A DNA stretch of 41,430 nt from NCBI GenBank assembly GCA_937898415.1, contig CALDLA010000029.1, positions 1-41,430 on the forward strand, read 5' to 3'. How positions within the stretch are numbered: the stretch's first letter is position 1; each line of letters begins with the position of its first letter. The translations under genes were made by a program, and so were the position numbers. Origin of the DNA: an uncultured Prevotellaceae bacterium (GTDB lineage Bacteria > Bacteroidota > Bacteroidia > Bacteroidales > Bacteroidaceae). The notes below the pieces were generated by a model, which saw nothing but the letters and a program-made list of their open reading frames with translations, was not told the origin of the DNA and ran no database searches. Below are positions 15,961 through 23,867 of the stretch, piece by piece.

Positions 15961-15994
15961 TTTGTTGCGCATTCAATTATTTTCATTACTTTTG
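15961..15994 (+). promoter_or_regulatory. Unit C promoter
   Basis: TTTG (15961-15964), a 22-base gap and TACTTTTG (15987-15994), as in unit B. It lies 32 bases before the ATG at 16027. Confidence 0.6.
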
Positions 15995-16026
15995 CAGAAA
16001 TTAAACTCTAATCTTACGATAATCAG

Positions 16027-17760
16027 ATGAAGAAACTATTACTTCTTTTCGCCCGGATGGCCGCCTTGTCTATGGCGGTGCTCCTCGCGGTGCCGACGAT
16101 GGCGGCACAGACGAAAGACGTGAAGCCTGTGCGCGTCAGCGTTAGCGACTTCAGCGGCTTCCGTCCCCAGCGCACTACCCGTGCTGCTGACAAGCAGGGT
16201 GTCACGGCGACGCTCAAGTATGTACAGATTGCCGACATGACGACACCACGCATGGCGCATCAGGTGTTCCCGTCCGGCGACGGATTTGTCGTAGTTGGAG
16301 GACGCACCACCGGTTTCCAACCGACCAGGACTGCCGAACTATACCGTAACGGCAGCTGGCAGAGCCTCAGCATATCAAGTGCCCACGACGGTGCCTTTTC
16401 TGTCGCACTGACCGACGGCCGCTTCATGGTGGGTGGTGGTTTCTCGTCGAACGGAGGCTACGGGCAGAGTCGGGCCACTGACATTTACGACCCTCAGACC
16501 CACACGTTCTCTGCCGGCCCTCAGCTGACTACGGCCCGTGCCCAGTCGATGGCCATCAATGTTGACGGGAAAACTTACATCAGCGGCAACTGGTATGCCG
16601 ACGACCCGACGATGGACTATTACGACGGCACATCGTTCAGGGCAATAGGCACTACCGACGGACGTACCCAACCCTATATGTTAGCCAACCGACAGGGCGA
16701 CCTGCTGATATTCTCTGCATACAATGTGTATGGTGATTCTTTCGGGTACTATACTTTCGACGACGGCAGCGTAACCCTACTGGCTGACAAATACAGTGCC
16801 ACTACAGGGATTACCCAATACCTAGCACTACCCTTCACACCGCAGCTGATGCCCATGATGCTGCCCGACGACACACGTCCCGCAGACTACCACTTCACCC
16901 AAGGCGGCAGCAACTTCTACCTAATACTGGCCAAGACGCCCAATGGCTATAGGTTATATATGCTGGATATGGACGAGATGCAGCTCTACGTGTTCAACAC
17001 GTTCGACATTCCCACTACCGACACTGCCGGTCAGACCATTATCTGGCGCGGCGGCGTGCTGATTAACGAAGCCCGCCAGGAAATCTACCTCATTGGTGCT
17101 AGTGGTCCCGTCAGCAACCAGACGCTACACGTCATCAGCCTGAACTACGTCACCGACGAGTGGACCATCGCCTCGGCCACGGGTTTCAAGCATAACGTGC
17201 TAACGGCCTCGTACACGCTGCTCACCGACGGCCGCTTGGTCTGCACCGGCGGCGGCATCAAGGACAACACCGATGCCCAGCGCTGTGCTTATATCATCAA
17301 CCCGTCAGTGGCCGGACAGGGCGACGAACCCCCAACTCCACAGTATGACGGCCCGCGTCTTGTGGTATGGCTGAAGTCGGGCGAGAAGGTGGTCTACGAG
17401 CTGGCCGAAGCACCTGTCACCACATTCTCAGGCTCCCAGCTCATCATCCGTACCAACAAGGTCAGCGCCCAGTACGAGCGCAGCAAGGTGCAACGCTACA
17501 CCTACGAGGACGTGGTGTACTTAGGTATCGACTTACAGCCCGGCGAACGGCGGGTGCAGGTAAACCAGGAGGGCAACGAGATAACCTTCCGGGGCCTGCC
17601 CGTTGGCACTACCGCCAGCATCTATAGCCTTGACGGCCTGCTCGTGGGCCAGGCGAAGGCCACCGACAGCCAGCCGCTGACCATCTCACTCCAGAACCGC
17701 CCTAACGGCGTGTATATCGTGAAAACCGGAACAGAAACCATTAAAGTGATGAAGAAATGA
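16027..17760 (+). CDS. Secreted kelch-like propeller protein with T9SS type A sorting domain (unit C lead gene)
   Basis: This is a 577-residue protein with a signal peptide (about 1-27). Kelch-like repeats span about 60-435 (FVVVGGRTT, then FMVGGGFSS, then TYISGNWYADD, then LVCTGGGI). It parallels the regulator sensor at 3775 almost segment by segment: DMTTPR versus DMTLPR, GGRTTGFQPTRTAE versus GGHTTNFVPTATAE, and GNWYADD versus GNHYADD. After a short linker the C-terminus carries a T9SS-like sorting domain (about 515-577; ASIYSLDGLLVGQ, then NGVYIVK, then IKVMKK). It is also a paralog of the protein at 10379. The stop overlaps the next start by ATGA. Confidence 0.8.
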   Translation: MKKLLLLFARMAALSMAVLLAVPTMAAQTKDVKPVRVSVSDFSGFRPQRTTRAADKQGVTATLKYVQIADMTTPRMAHQVFPSGDGFVVVGGRTTGFQPTRTAELYRNGSWQSLSISSAHDGAFSVALTDGRFMVGGGFSSNGGYGQSRATDIYDPQTHTFSAGPQLTTARAQSMAINVDGKTYISGNWYADDPTMDYYDGTSFRAIGTTDGRTQPYMLANRQGDLLIFSAYNVYGDSFGYYTFDDGSVTLLADKYSATTGITQYLALPFTPQLMPMMLPDDTRPADYHFTQGGSNFYLILAKTPNGYRLYMLDMDEMQLYVFNTFDIPTTDTAGQTIIWRGGVLINEARQEIYLIGASGPVSNQTLHVISLNYVTDEWTIASATGFKHNVLTASYTLLTDGRLVCTGGGIKDNTDAQRCAYIINPSVAGQGDEPPTPQYDGPRLVVWLKSGEKVVYELAEAPVTTFSGSQLIIRTNKVSAQYERSKVQRYTYEDVVYLGIDLQPGERRVQVNQEGNEITFRGLPVGTTASIYSLDGLLVGQAKATDSQPLTISLQNRPNGVYIVKTGTETIKVMKK

Positions 17761-20700
17761 AAACGCACGCACATATTATCAGTTGGCTGCTCCGCGCAAC
17801 AATGATGCTTGTCACCCTCACGGGTGTTCAGGCTGCTATGGCACAGCAAGAGGAGATTGAGGGCGGCGAGGCTTTCTACATCTACCAGAACGACGGCCAC
17901 TTCGACGGTTTCTTCTACGACCAAGTGAAGCAGATACGCTACTCGCGCCTCGACACCCTCGACCGCGAGCATCCCGACTACGTGTCGCAGGAGATTGTGA
18001 CCGAGGACTCTGTCTACCGCATCATGCTGACGGCCATCGACTCCGTGTCGTTCTACCAGCCCGAAATCAAGTTTGCCAAGGGCATGCGCTTCATGCAAGA
18101 CGAGGGCATGATGGCCTATCTCATGAATGCCGTCAAGGACAATGAAGACAAGATTATTGTCACCTTCAAGGCCGATATGCCCGCCAGCTTACGGCCCAAG
18201 GTGGGCGACGTACTGTCGTGCCCCAGCCTCGAGAGCTGGGAAGAGGGAGCCTTCGTTGCCAAGGTCGACAGGATAGCCGAAACAAGTACCATACTTCTGG
18301 TGGAGTGTAGCTACGTCGAGGATTTGAGCGACGTCTTCGAGCAGTTCATCACCGTCGAGCAGGTGCGCAATCAGACTACTCCGTCAGGCAGCCGCAAAAT
18401 GCGCCGTATAGCCGGACTTGAAAGGCCGAAACGCATCGCTGAAGGCAACGTCAGCGACCTGACCCTGTTCAATTTCAACCATACTTTCGAAGCCAAGCTG
18501 AAGCTCTACGATAAGTTAGACCTGCAATTCCTTCTTCAAGGCGGTTTCGGAATGAATCTCACCGCTTCCTACAAAATCACGCTCAGCGAATTCTATATCA
18601 AGACACTGATTAAGAGCCAAATGTCGATAGGCACGAGCCTTGGACTCGACGGCGAACTATACAATAATGCCGACCTGAAAGCCATACCAGGCATAGGCGA
18701 ATTTGTGTCGAAGTTTGCGAAAGTACCCTTCCCTGCCAACTTTCCCATTCTCTTCATCGATATGGTACCCATGCCTTTCGCACGTGCCGAGGCTCACCTC
18801 AACGTCAGCGCTTCGCTTGGGCTACAGGTAAAGGCTTCCTCCTTTATGTTCGAAATCAAAGACAGAGAGCCATACGTCGATGTAAAGATCAACTTCATTG
18901 CACCCTTCCTGCCTTACGAGAAACCTGAGACAGAGGGGACTTTCAGCATCAATGCCCAAATCAATGGTTACTTCCAGTCTGGACTGAAGTTCCCCATCAT
19001 AGCCAGCACACTGCCTTGGATCAAGAAGTGCTGCTTCTTGGAGACAGGCAACACCATCTATGCCGGCCCGAAGGTCAGTGGTGTCCTCAACTTCGACCTA
19101 TGGAAAGCCGGCGACGGCATGTATGACTTGATGAAGGACAGCAAGGTGGATTTATCGCTTATCAGCATCGACAACGAACTGGAGGGTACAGCCACAATAT
19201 TTAGAAAGGAATGGACTACGAAACACACTAAGACGTGGACTTACGGCACTATGACCTTCAAGCTCTTCCCCGACTTTGAGAAGGTGACCTATGAAGTGGC
19301 TGACGAAAACATGGATCACATCAAGTGTTCCGTCGGTGTGGCAGGTCTGACTTGTCTGCCAGAGCGCATTGGCATCGGCCTCTACACCAAGGAAGACGAA
19401 AATGACACGAAATATACCAAGCTCTACGATCAGTTCTTCAGAAACGAGGACTACTGGTACAAGGACAACTTCAACAGCGTTGAGGGTGGCTTTACCAAGG
19501 TGGATCCGGGTGAGTACCGTCTGCGACCCATCATCACCCTCCCCGGTGTGGAAGGCCTCAAAGGCGTCGTTGTGCCCGTCTACTCGTCCGAGACACCCGT
19601 TACTATTGAGCCGTCAGGGCTGACGCTCGAACCCGATAATGCCATCTTCGAGGAGGATGGTGGCAAGCTGACCGTAAAGATCAAGACAAGAAAACCCCAG
19701 CCAGTTACCGTCACACCTATCGAGGACTGGATTAAGGTTGAGGTCACACAACCCGACCCCCAAAAGGGCGGCGGCGAAATGACAATTACAGTAGAGCCCA
19801 ACAATGAGGAACGCTTCCGTGAAGGCAGCATTACGGTACAGCAAGTATATGGTCCTACGGACATGGACTGGAAGGATTTCGCCATTCGTCAGTACGGTGG
19901 CCTTCAACTCTCTGTCAACAAACTCGACATAGAGCCAGCCGGTGGTACCAGCATCGTCGAAATCCTTACTTCTATGAAGCCCATCACCATCAATCTTAAT
20001 GGTGCCGATGAATGGATCAGCTACTCATTAGATGACCGTCTGCTGGAGCTCCAGTTTAAGGAGAACGAGGGCGTCCAGCGTTCAGCTACCATCACCGTCG
20101 CGGCTTGGAGTGAAAAGCATCAGGGCATCAACACCGTCACGCTGACCGTCACCCAGAAGGGACTTGTCGACGCCACCATCGAGCCCACAAATCTCACCTT
20201 TGAGGCCAATGGCGGCACCGAGCGCGTCGATGTCAAAGTGGGGAAGAACACTACCTTCAACGAGGTCATCGTAAGCAAAGCCGATGAGGAATGGCTCACC
20301 GTAGAGAAACGCGATAACTACTTCAACCTCACTGCCATGCCTAACACCACTACGGAGGAGCGTTCCACCACCATCGACGTCAGCATAACCAGCACCAGAC
20401 CCGACGGCACACCGAACAATCTGTTGATGCCCGTCAAGGTGACGCAGAAATTCGGCGAAGCCTCAGTAGAACCTTCCGAGCTACACTTCGACGCAGGCCA
20501 TAGCTCACAGACTGCAAAGGTCAACACCAGCACCTACCCATTCTGTGGCATCCTCAGCATCAGCAGCGAAGGCGACGGATGGGTCAATGCCGACATTTCC
20601 GAGAACGGCACCGTTACTATCACCGTCGAGGCTAACGCCGGCACTCAGGATCGCGAGTGTACTGTCGTCTGCTACGTCTCTGGCGTGAAAAACCCCACCG

Positions 20701-21884
20701 AGGAGCAAATGATCAAGCTGCCCGTCAAGGTGGTGCAGGCTGGAAAGGAGCTCACGCCCGTCACTCCCGACGGCGACAAGAGTCCGTTTAAGTACATCAC
20801 CTTCAACACCAGCATTCAGACCATGTACTCGTATTGGACTAAAGAAGGCCGCGTGGACTCTCTCATCACAATAGAACCCGCTTTCAGCTTTACGCCTGCC
20901 AACAGCCACATCACCGCCAGATACGACAAGGACATCAGCCACTATGTCTGTGAAGGTTATCAAGAGAGGGAGACGGGCAACAAGACAAAAACCAGGGTCT
21001 CCTTATCGTTCGACGTAGTGAGGAAGACCAACAAGGTAAGAAACCTGCGATTCACTTTAGAGTCAACCGGTTTACTGAAAACGCACGCCTTGGGTGTCGA
21101 CATGTACAGTTACACCAGTGGTTCTCACTCGTTCGTCATCAACGAGATGCCGCTACAAACCAATGGCAGCGGATACAAGAGGGGCAAATGGACTACCGCC
21201 GAAGGACTCAAATTCGACAATTTCCGCAGCTCGTCATATACACGTACCGAGTATGTCGTTGTCAACGAACTCGGACACGAGCTCTACCCGTACGGCATCG
21301 CACCCACAAGCGAAGGATTAACCCTGCAATTTGTCGAAGCTCCGAATAACCAAGCCGAAATTAACGTCGTTTATAAGAACGGACAAGGCGAACCCTTCAT
21401 GATAGAATGGCCCACTACCGAAGTAATGGATGCCTTGAAGGCTGATGGCCAACCCATCTATGAGGGCGACACGCCTCCTATAGTTGACGGCACTTACACA
21501 CTGTCAAATCCTACCGTAGTGAAAGACAGGATTGACGCATCAGGGGAGATGTCAGGACTCGAAAATCTCGTCATCAAGTTCAGTGGGCAGAAGGACGGAG
21601 AAGTAAATTTCAACATCTACTACGGCTATGGCGGCAAGAGCACCAGCGCCGACGGCGAGATGCAAGGTCTCATCCAGGGCAGCGGTAACCAGTTCACAAT
21701 CTGCGTACCCGACAGTTACGGCAGTGCCACGATTCTCTCTGGTAAGCTTGTAAACGGACATATAGAAGACTTCTATTATTCCGCAGCCAGCATGAATACG
21801 CCCAACCAGCACCTAATCATTACCGATGGCGACGGTGTGAGCGAGAAAACTACTTGGCAACCCGGGACGGATGATGATGAGTAA
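17757..21884 (+). CDS. Giant secreted protein with four BACON-type repeats (unit C), paralog of the unit A giant
   Basis: This is a 1375-residue protein with a signal peptide (about 1-29, ending AMA). Its N-terminal block (FYIYQNDGHFDGFF to AIDSVSFYQPE, about 38-105) clearly matches that of the protein at 6455. A beta-rich unrecognised middle (about 230-560) follows. Four BACON-like modules occupy about 619-996, each opening with EP-x-x-L/N-x-F/I and closing with V-T/V-Q. The C-terminal region (about 1010-1375) has no sorting domain and ends in a short acidic tail (TDDDE). It is coupled to the kelch gene by ATGA and followed by a terminator. BACON domains are thought to bind carbohydrate or mucin; no catalytic domain is visible. 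Confidence 0.77.
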   Translation: MKTHAHIISWLLRATMMLVTLTGVQAAMAQQEEIEGGEAFYIYQNDGHFDGFFYDQVKQIRYSRLDTLDREHPDYVSQEIVTEDSVYRIMLTAIDSVSFYQPEIKFAKGMRFMQDEGMMAYLMNAVKDNEDKIIVTFKADMPASLRPKVGDVLSCPSLESWEEGAFVAKVDRIAETSTILLVECSYVEDLSDVFEQFITVEQVRNQTTPSGSRKMRRIAGLERPKRIAEGNVSDLTLFNFNHTFEAKLKLYDKLDLQFLLQGGFGMNLTASYKITLSEFYIKTLIKSQMSIGTSLGLDGELYNNADLKAIPGIGEFVSKFAKVPFPANFPILFIDMVPMPFARAEAHLNVSASLGLQVKASSFMFEIKDREPYVDVKINFIAPFLPYEKPETEGTFSINAQINGYFQSGLKFPIIASTLPWIKKCCFLETGNTIYAGPKVSGVLNFDLWKAGDGMYDLMKDSKVDLSLISIDNELEGTATIFRKEWTTKHTKTWTYGTMTFKLFPDFEKVTYEVADENMDHIKCSVGVAGLTCLPERIGIGLYTKEDENDTKYTKLYDQFFRNEDYWYKDNFNSVEGGFTKVDPGEYRLRPIITLPGVEGLKGVVVPVYSSETPVTIEPSGLTLEPDNAIFEEDGGKLTVKIKTRKPQPVTVTPIEDWIKVEVTQPDPQKGGGEMTITVEPNNEERFREGSITVQQVYGPTDMDWKDFAIRQYGGLQLSVNKLDIEPAGGTSIVEILTSMKPITINLNGADEWISYSLDDRLLELQFKENEGVQRSATITVAAWSEKHQGINTVTLTVTQKGLVDATIEPTNLTFEANGGTERVDVKVGKNTTFNEVIVSKADEEWLTVEKRDNYFNLTAMPNTTTEERSTTIDVSITSTRPDGTPNNLLMPVKVTQKFGEASVEPSELHFDAGHSSQTAKVNTSTYPFCGILSISSEGDGWVNADISENGTVTITVEANAGTQDRECTVVCYVSGVKNPTEEQMIKLPVKVVQAGKELTPVTPDGDKSPFKYITFNTSIQTMYSYWTKEGRVDSLITIEPAFSFTPANSHITARYDKDISHYVCEGYQERETGNKTKTRVSLSFDVVRKTNKVRNLRFTLESTGLLKTHALGVDMYSYTSGSHSFVINEMPLQTNGSGYKRGKWTTAEGLKFDNFRSSSYTRTEYVVVNELGHELYPYGIAPTSEGLTLQFVEAPNNQAEINVVYKNGQGEPFMIEWPTTEVMDALKADGQPIYEGDTPPIVDGTYTLSNPTVVKDRIDASGEMSGLENLVIKFSGQKDGEVNFNIYYGYGGKSTSADGEMQGLIQGSGNQFTICVPDSYGSATILSGKLVNGHIEDFYYSAASMNTPNQHLIITDGDGVSEKTTWQPGTDDDE

Positions 21885-21900
21885 ACATCATCCGATGAAA

Positions 21901-21938
21901 AAGCGGGCGAATCGTTTGGCGGTTCGCCCGCTTCTTTG
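21901..21938 (+). terminator. Terminator after unit C and end of the secreted-protein units
   Basis: AAGCGGGCGAA (21901-21911) pairs perfectly with TTCGCCCGCTT (21923-21933) around an 11-base loop, followed by CTTTG. Stem and loop are nearly identical to 15865-15901, showing that the 3' flank was duplicated as well as the 5' flank. Confidence 0.8.
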
Positions 21939-21942
21939 TCAC

Positions 21943-22025
21943 TAAATTCAGTGAAATTAAAAAGTAAATTCAGTGAATTTAGGAGGTAAATTCAGTGAAA
22001 TTACAATGTAAATTCACTGAATTTG
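21943..22025 (+). repeat. Four direct repeats with exact 22-bp period, each with a palindrome
   Basis: TAAATTCAGTGAA or its near copy starts at 21943, 21965, 21987 and 22009, exactly 22 bp apart. The second copy contains the perfect palindrome AAATTCAGTGAATTT, the fourth AAATTCACTGAATTT; copies one and three are slightly imperfect. The phased arrangement between the island terminator and the HU-like gene looks like a multi-site protein-binding array; there are no variable spacers of CRISPR size. Confidence 0.8.
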
Positions 22026-22065
22026 CTAGTTGAATATGGTAGATTTATATAATTCGAATGCTGAA

Positions 22066-22096
22066 ATTATCGAAAATGTTTGGCTGTTTCGATAAT
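22066..22096 (+). promoter_or_regulatory. Inverted repeat flanking the -33 box of the HU-like gene
   Basis: ATTATCGAAA (22066-22075) and TTTCGATAAT (22087-22096) are perfect 10-bp inverted arms 21 bp apart, with the -33 TTTG (22079-22082) between them. A dimeric protein bound here would cover the promoter, so this is a likely repressor or autoregulatory operator. Confidence 0.65.
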
Positions 22097-22110
22097 AATG
22101 CCTATCTTTG
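22079..22110 (+). promoter_or_regulatory. Promoter of the HU-like gene
   Basis: TTTG (22079-22082), a 20-base gap and TATCTTTG (22103-22110) fit the consensus well. It ends 20 bases before the chosen ATG at 22131, so starts further upstream (22058, 22080) would lie before the transcript and are rejected. Confidence 0.75.
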
Positions 22111-22130
22111 TATCCCAAAACATCATAACT

Positions 22131-22550
22131 ATGGCCATACAATACAGACTCATTCAGAACAAGATCAAGGGCAGCAAGAACTACAAAAAGTACTATGCCC
22201 ACACGATGAGAAGAGGAACGGTGTCGTTAGAGGACATCGAGCAGATGATTGAAGAGAATTGCTCGGCAAAGGCCTCCGACGTGAGGCTCGTGCTACGGGA
22301 GCTCTTCGACACGGTGAAATTCTTCATGCAGATGGGGTACACCGTCGACCTCAAGGAGATGGGCAAGTTCTCCATTTCCGTCCAGAGCGTATGCGTAGAC
22401 ACCCCCTCCGAGTTCCACCGCGACCAGCACATCACCGGCTTCAAATGTAACTACACGCCCCAAGGCAGGCGTTATAAAACAGAGGATGACAAACCCCGCA
22501 TACACCGGGGCTTGCTCGAAGGCTGCGAAGCCGAACCATACCATAAATAG
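22131..22550 (+). CDS. HU-family DNA-binding protein (Bacteroidetes HU variant)
   Basis: This is a 139-residue basic protein. The N-terminal MAIQYRLIQNKIKGSKNYKKYYA, the helical section (VSLEDIEQMIEENCSAKASDVRLVL, about 31-56) and the beta arm (MGKFSISVQS to GFKCNYTP, about 78-110) match the HU-like proteins common in Bacteroidetes (HU-HIG type). The last about 25 residues are an extra, probably unfolded tail. It has its own promoter with a dyad over the -33 box and lies between the island terminator and argD. It is probably a nucleoid or local architectural protein; a link to the island is only suggested by position. Confidence 0.82.
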   Translation: MAIQYRLIQNKIKGSKNYKKYYAHTMRRGTVSLEDIEQMIEENCSAKASDVRLVLRELFDTVKFFMQMGYTVDLKEMGKFSISVQSVCVDTPSEFHRDQHITGFKCNYTPQGRRYKTEDDKPRIHRGLLEGCEAEPYHK

Positions 22551-22609
22551 CATCAGCAGAACCGTTGAGGCAACGATGACGGCTACAGTCGTGCCGATCC
22601 GCAAAAATA

Positions 22610-22659
22610 TGTCAATTGTATGCAATTTTAGACGTCAAATTGACATTTTTATGCAAAAA
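22610..22659 (+). promoter_or_regulatory. Possible ArgR control region upstream of argD
   Basis: TGTCAATT (22610-22617) and AATTGACA (22638-22645) form an inverted repeat. TATGCAATTT (22619-22628) and TATGCAAAAA (22650-22659) repeat the TATGCA words seen around the argR promoter at 281-310. This hints at common control by ArgR, though no copy fits the classical ARG box well. Confidence 0.4.
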
Positions 22660-22671
22660 GGCGGGAGATTG

Positions 22672-22703
22672 TTGCGGTTTGTCGGATATTTACAGTAACT
22701 TTG
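22672..22703 (+). promoter_or_regulatory. argD-proC promoter
   Basis: TAACTTTG (22696-22703) is a good -7 box, 36 bases before the ATG. A partial -33 (TTG at 22672-22674) lies 21 bases upstream. Its presence means argD has its own promoter and does not depend on read-through from argC 19 kb away. Confidence 0.6.
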
Positions 22704-22739
22704 CAGCCCAATAGTATATTTAAAGTTTATAGCTTAGAG

Positions 22740-23867
22740 ATGAAACTATTTGACGTATATCCCCTGTTCGACGTGAATATTGTGAAGGGACAGGGTTGTA
22801 AGGTTTGGGATGACAAGGGACAGGAGTACCTGGACCTCTACGGCGGCCATGCCGTCATCTCCATCGGCCACTCGCATCCGCACTATATAGAAAAGGTGAC
22901 GGAGCAGTTGCAGAAGATTGGGTTCTACTCGAACTCCGTAGTGAATAAGCTGCAGGTGGAACTGGCTGAGCGACTGGGCAAGATCAGCGGTTACGACGAC
23001 TACCAGCTCTTCCTGATTAACAGCGGTGCCGAGGCGAACGAGAACGCGCTGAAGCTGGCATCGTTCACCAATGGAAGGAAGCGCGTACTCAGCTGCCAGA
23101 AGGCGTTCCACGGACGTACGTCATTGGCTGTGGAGGTGACGAACAACCCGAAGATTATTGCACCCATCAACGACAACGGCCACGTGACCTACCTGCCGCT
23201 GAACGACCTGCCGGCCTGGGAGGCTGAACTGCAGAAGGGCGACGTCTGTGCCGTCATCTTAGAGTGCATCCAGGGCGTGGGCGGCATCCAGCTAGCAACA
23301 CCGGAGTTTGCCCAGGGGCTGCTGGCGGCCTGCAAGAAGTACGGCACATTCCTTATCTGTGATGAGATACAATGCGGCTACGGACGTTCGGGCAAGTTCT
23401 TTGCGCACCAGTGGTTAGGGATTCGTCCTGACATCATCACCGTGGCCAAAGGCATTGCCAACGGTTTCCCGATGGGCGGTGTGCTGATATCGCCAGAGTT
23501 CAAGCCGGTGTACGGACAGCTGGGCACGACGTTCGGTGGTAATCACCTGGCGTGTGCGGCAGCCTTGGCCGTACTCGACGTGTTTGAGGAGGAGCAGCTG
23601 GTGGAGAATGCCGATGCCGTTGGAACCTACCTGATGGAACAACTGAAGGCTCTTGCCAGTCCACGCATTAAGGACATCCGTGGCCGTGGCCTGATGATTG
23701 GCATCGACCTTGATTGTCCGCACGCTGAAGTGCGCAAGCCGCTAATTTACGAGCAGCATTGCTTCACGGGCTGTGCCGGAACAAATATCCTTCGCCTGTT
23801 GCCGCCACTGTGTCTGACAAAGGCAGATGCTGATGAGTTCATAGAAAGATTAAAGAAAGTATTATGA
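22740..23867 (+). CDS. argD: Acylornithine aminotransferase
   Basis: This is a 375-residue class III PLP aminotransferase that interconverts N-acylglutamate semialdehyde and N-acylornithine; in Bacteroidetes the acyl group is expected to be succinyl. The ATG at 22740 gives the family start MKLFDVYPLFDVNIVKGQG; a TTG at 22701 lies within the -7 box and is rejected. SGAEANENALK binds PLP phosphate, DEIQCGYGRSG is the conserved Asp region, and the Schiff-base lysine is Lys237 in VAKGIANGFPMGG. It overlaps proC by ATGA. It is the missing member of the argR-argC block upstream. Confidence 0.93.
   Translation: MKLFDVYPLFDVNIVKGQGCKVWDDKGQEYLDLYGGHAVISIGHSHPHYIEKVTEQLQKIGFYSNSVVNKLQVELAERLGKISGYDDYQLFLINSGAEANENALKLASFTNGRKRVLSCQKAFHGRTSLAVEVTNNPKIIAPINDNGHVTYLPLNDLPAWEAELQKGDVCAVILECIQGVGGIQLATPEFAQGLLAACKKYGTFLICDEIQCGYGRSGKFFAHQWLGIRPDIITVAKGIANGFPMGGVLISPEFKPVYGQLGTTFGGNHLACAAALAVLDVFEEEQLVENADAVGTYLMEQLKALASPRIKDIRGRGLMIGIDLDCPHAEVRKPLIYEQHCFTGCAGTNILRLLPPLCLTKADADEFIERLKKVL

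Larger units (their letters stand above)
15911..16049 (+). repeat. Duplicated promoter/operator/signal-peptide block, copy 2
   Basis: Nearly identical to 10261-10400, from the inverted repeat to the first codons of the lead gene. The first codons also match those of the gene at 12950, so one 5' cassette has been reused in this island. Confidence 0.8.

Noticed and set aside
21943..22025. Possible small CRISPR array
   Set aside because: The repeats are only about 15-17 bp and the intervals about 5-7 bp, with no spacers of normal size and no cas genes nearby. An operator-like array fits better.
22080..22130. Earlier start for the HU-like protein
   Set aside because: It would lie at the -33 box, upstream of the expected transcription start; the ATG at 22131 gives the family N-terminus.
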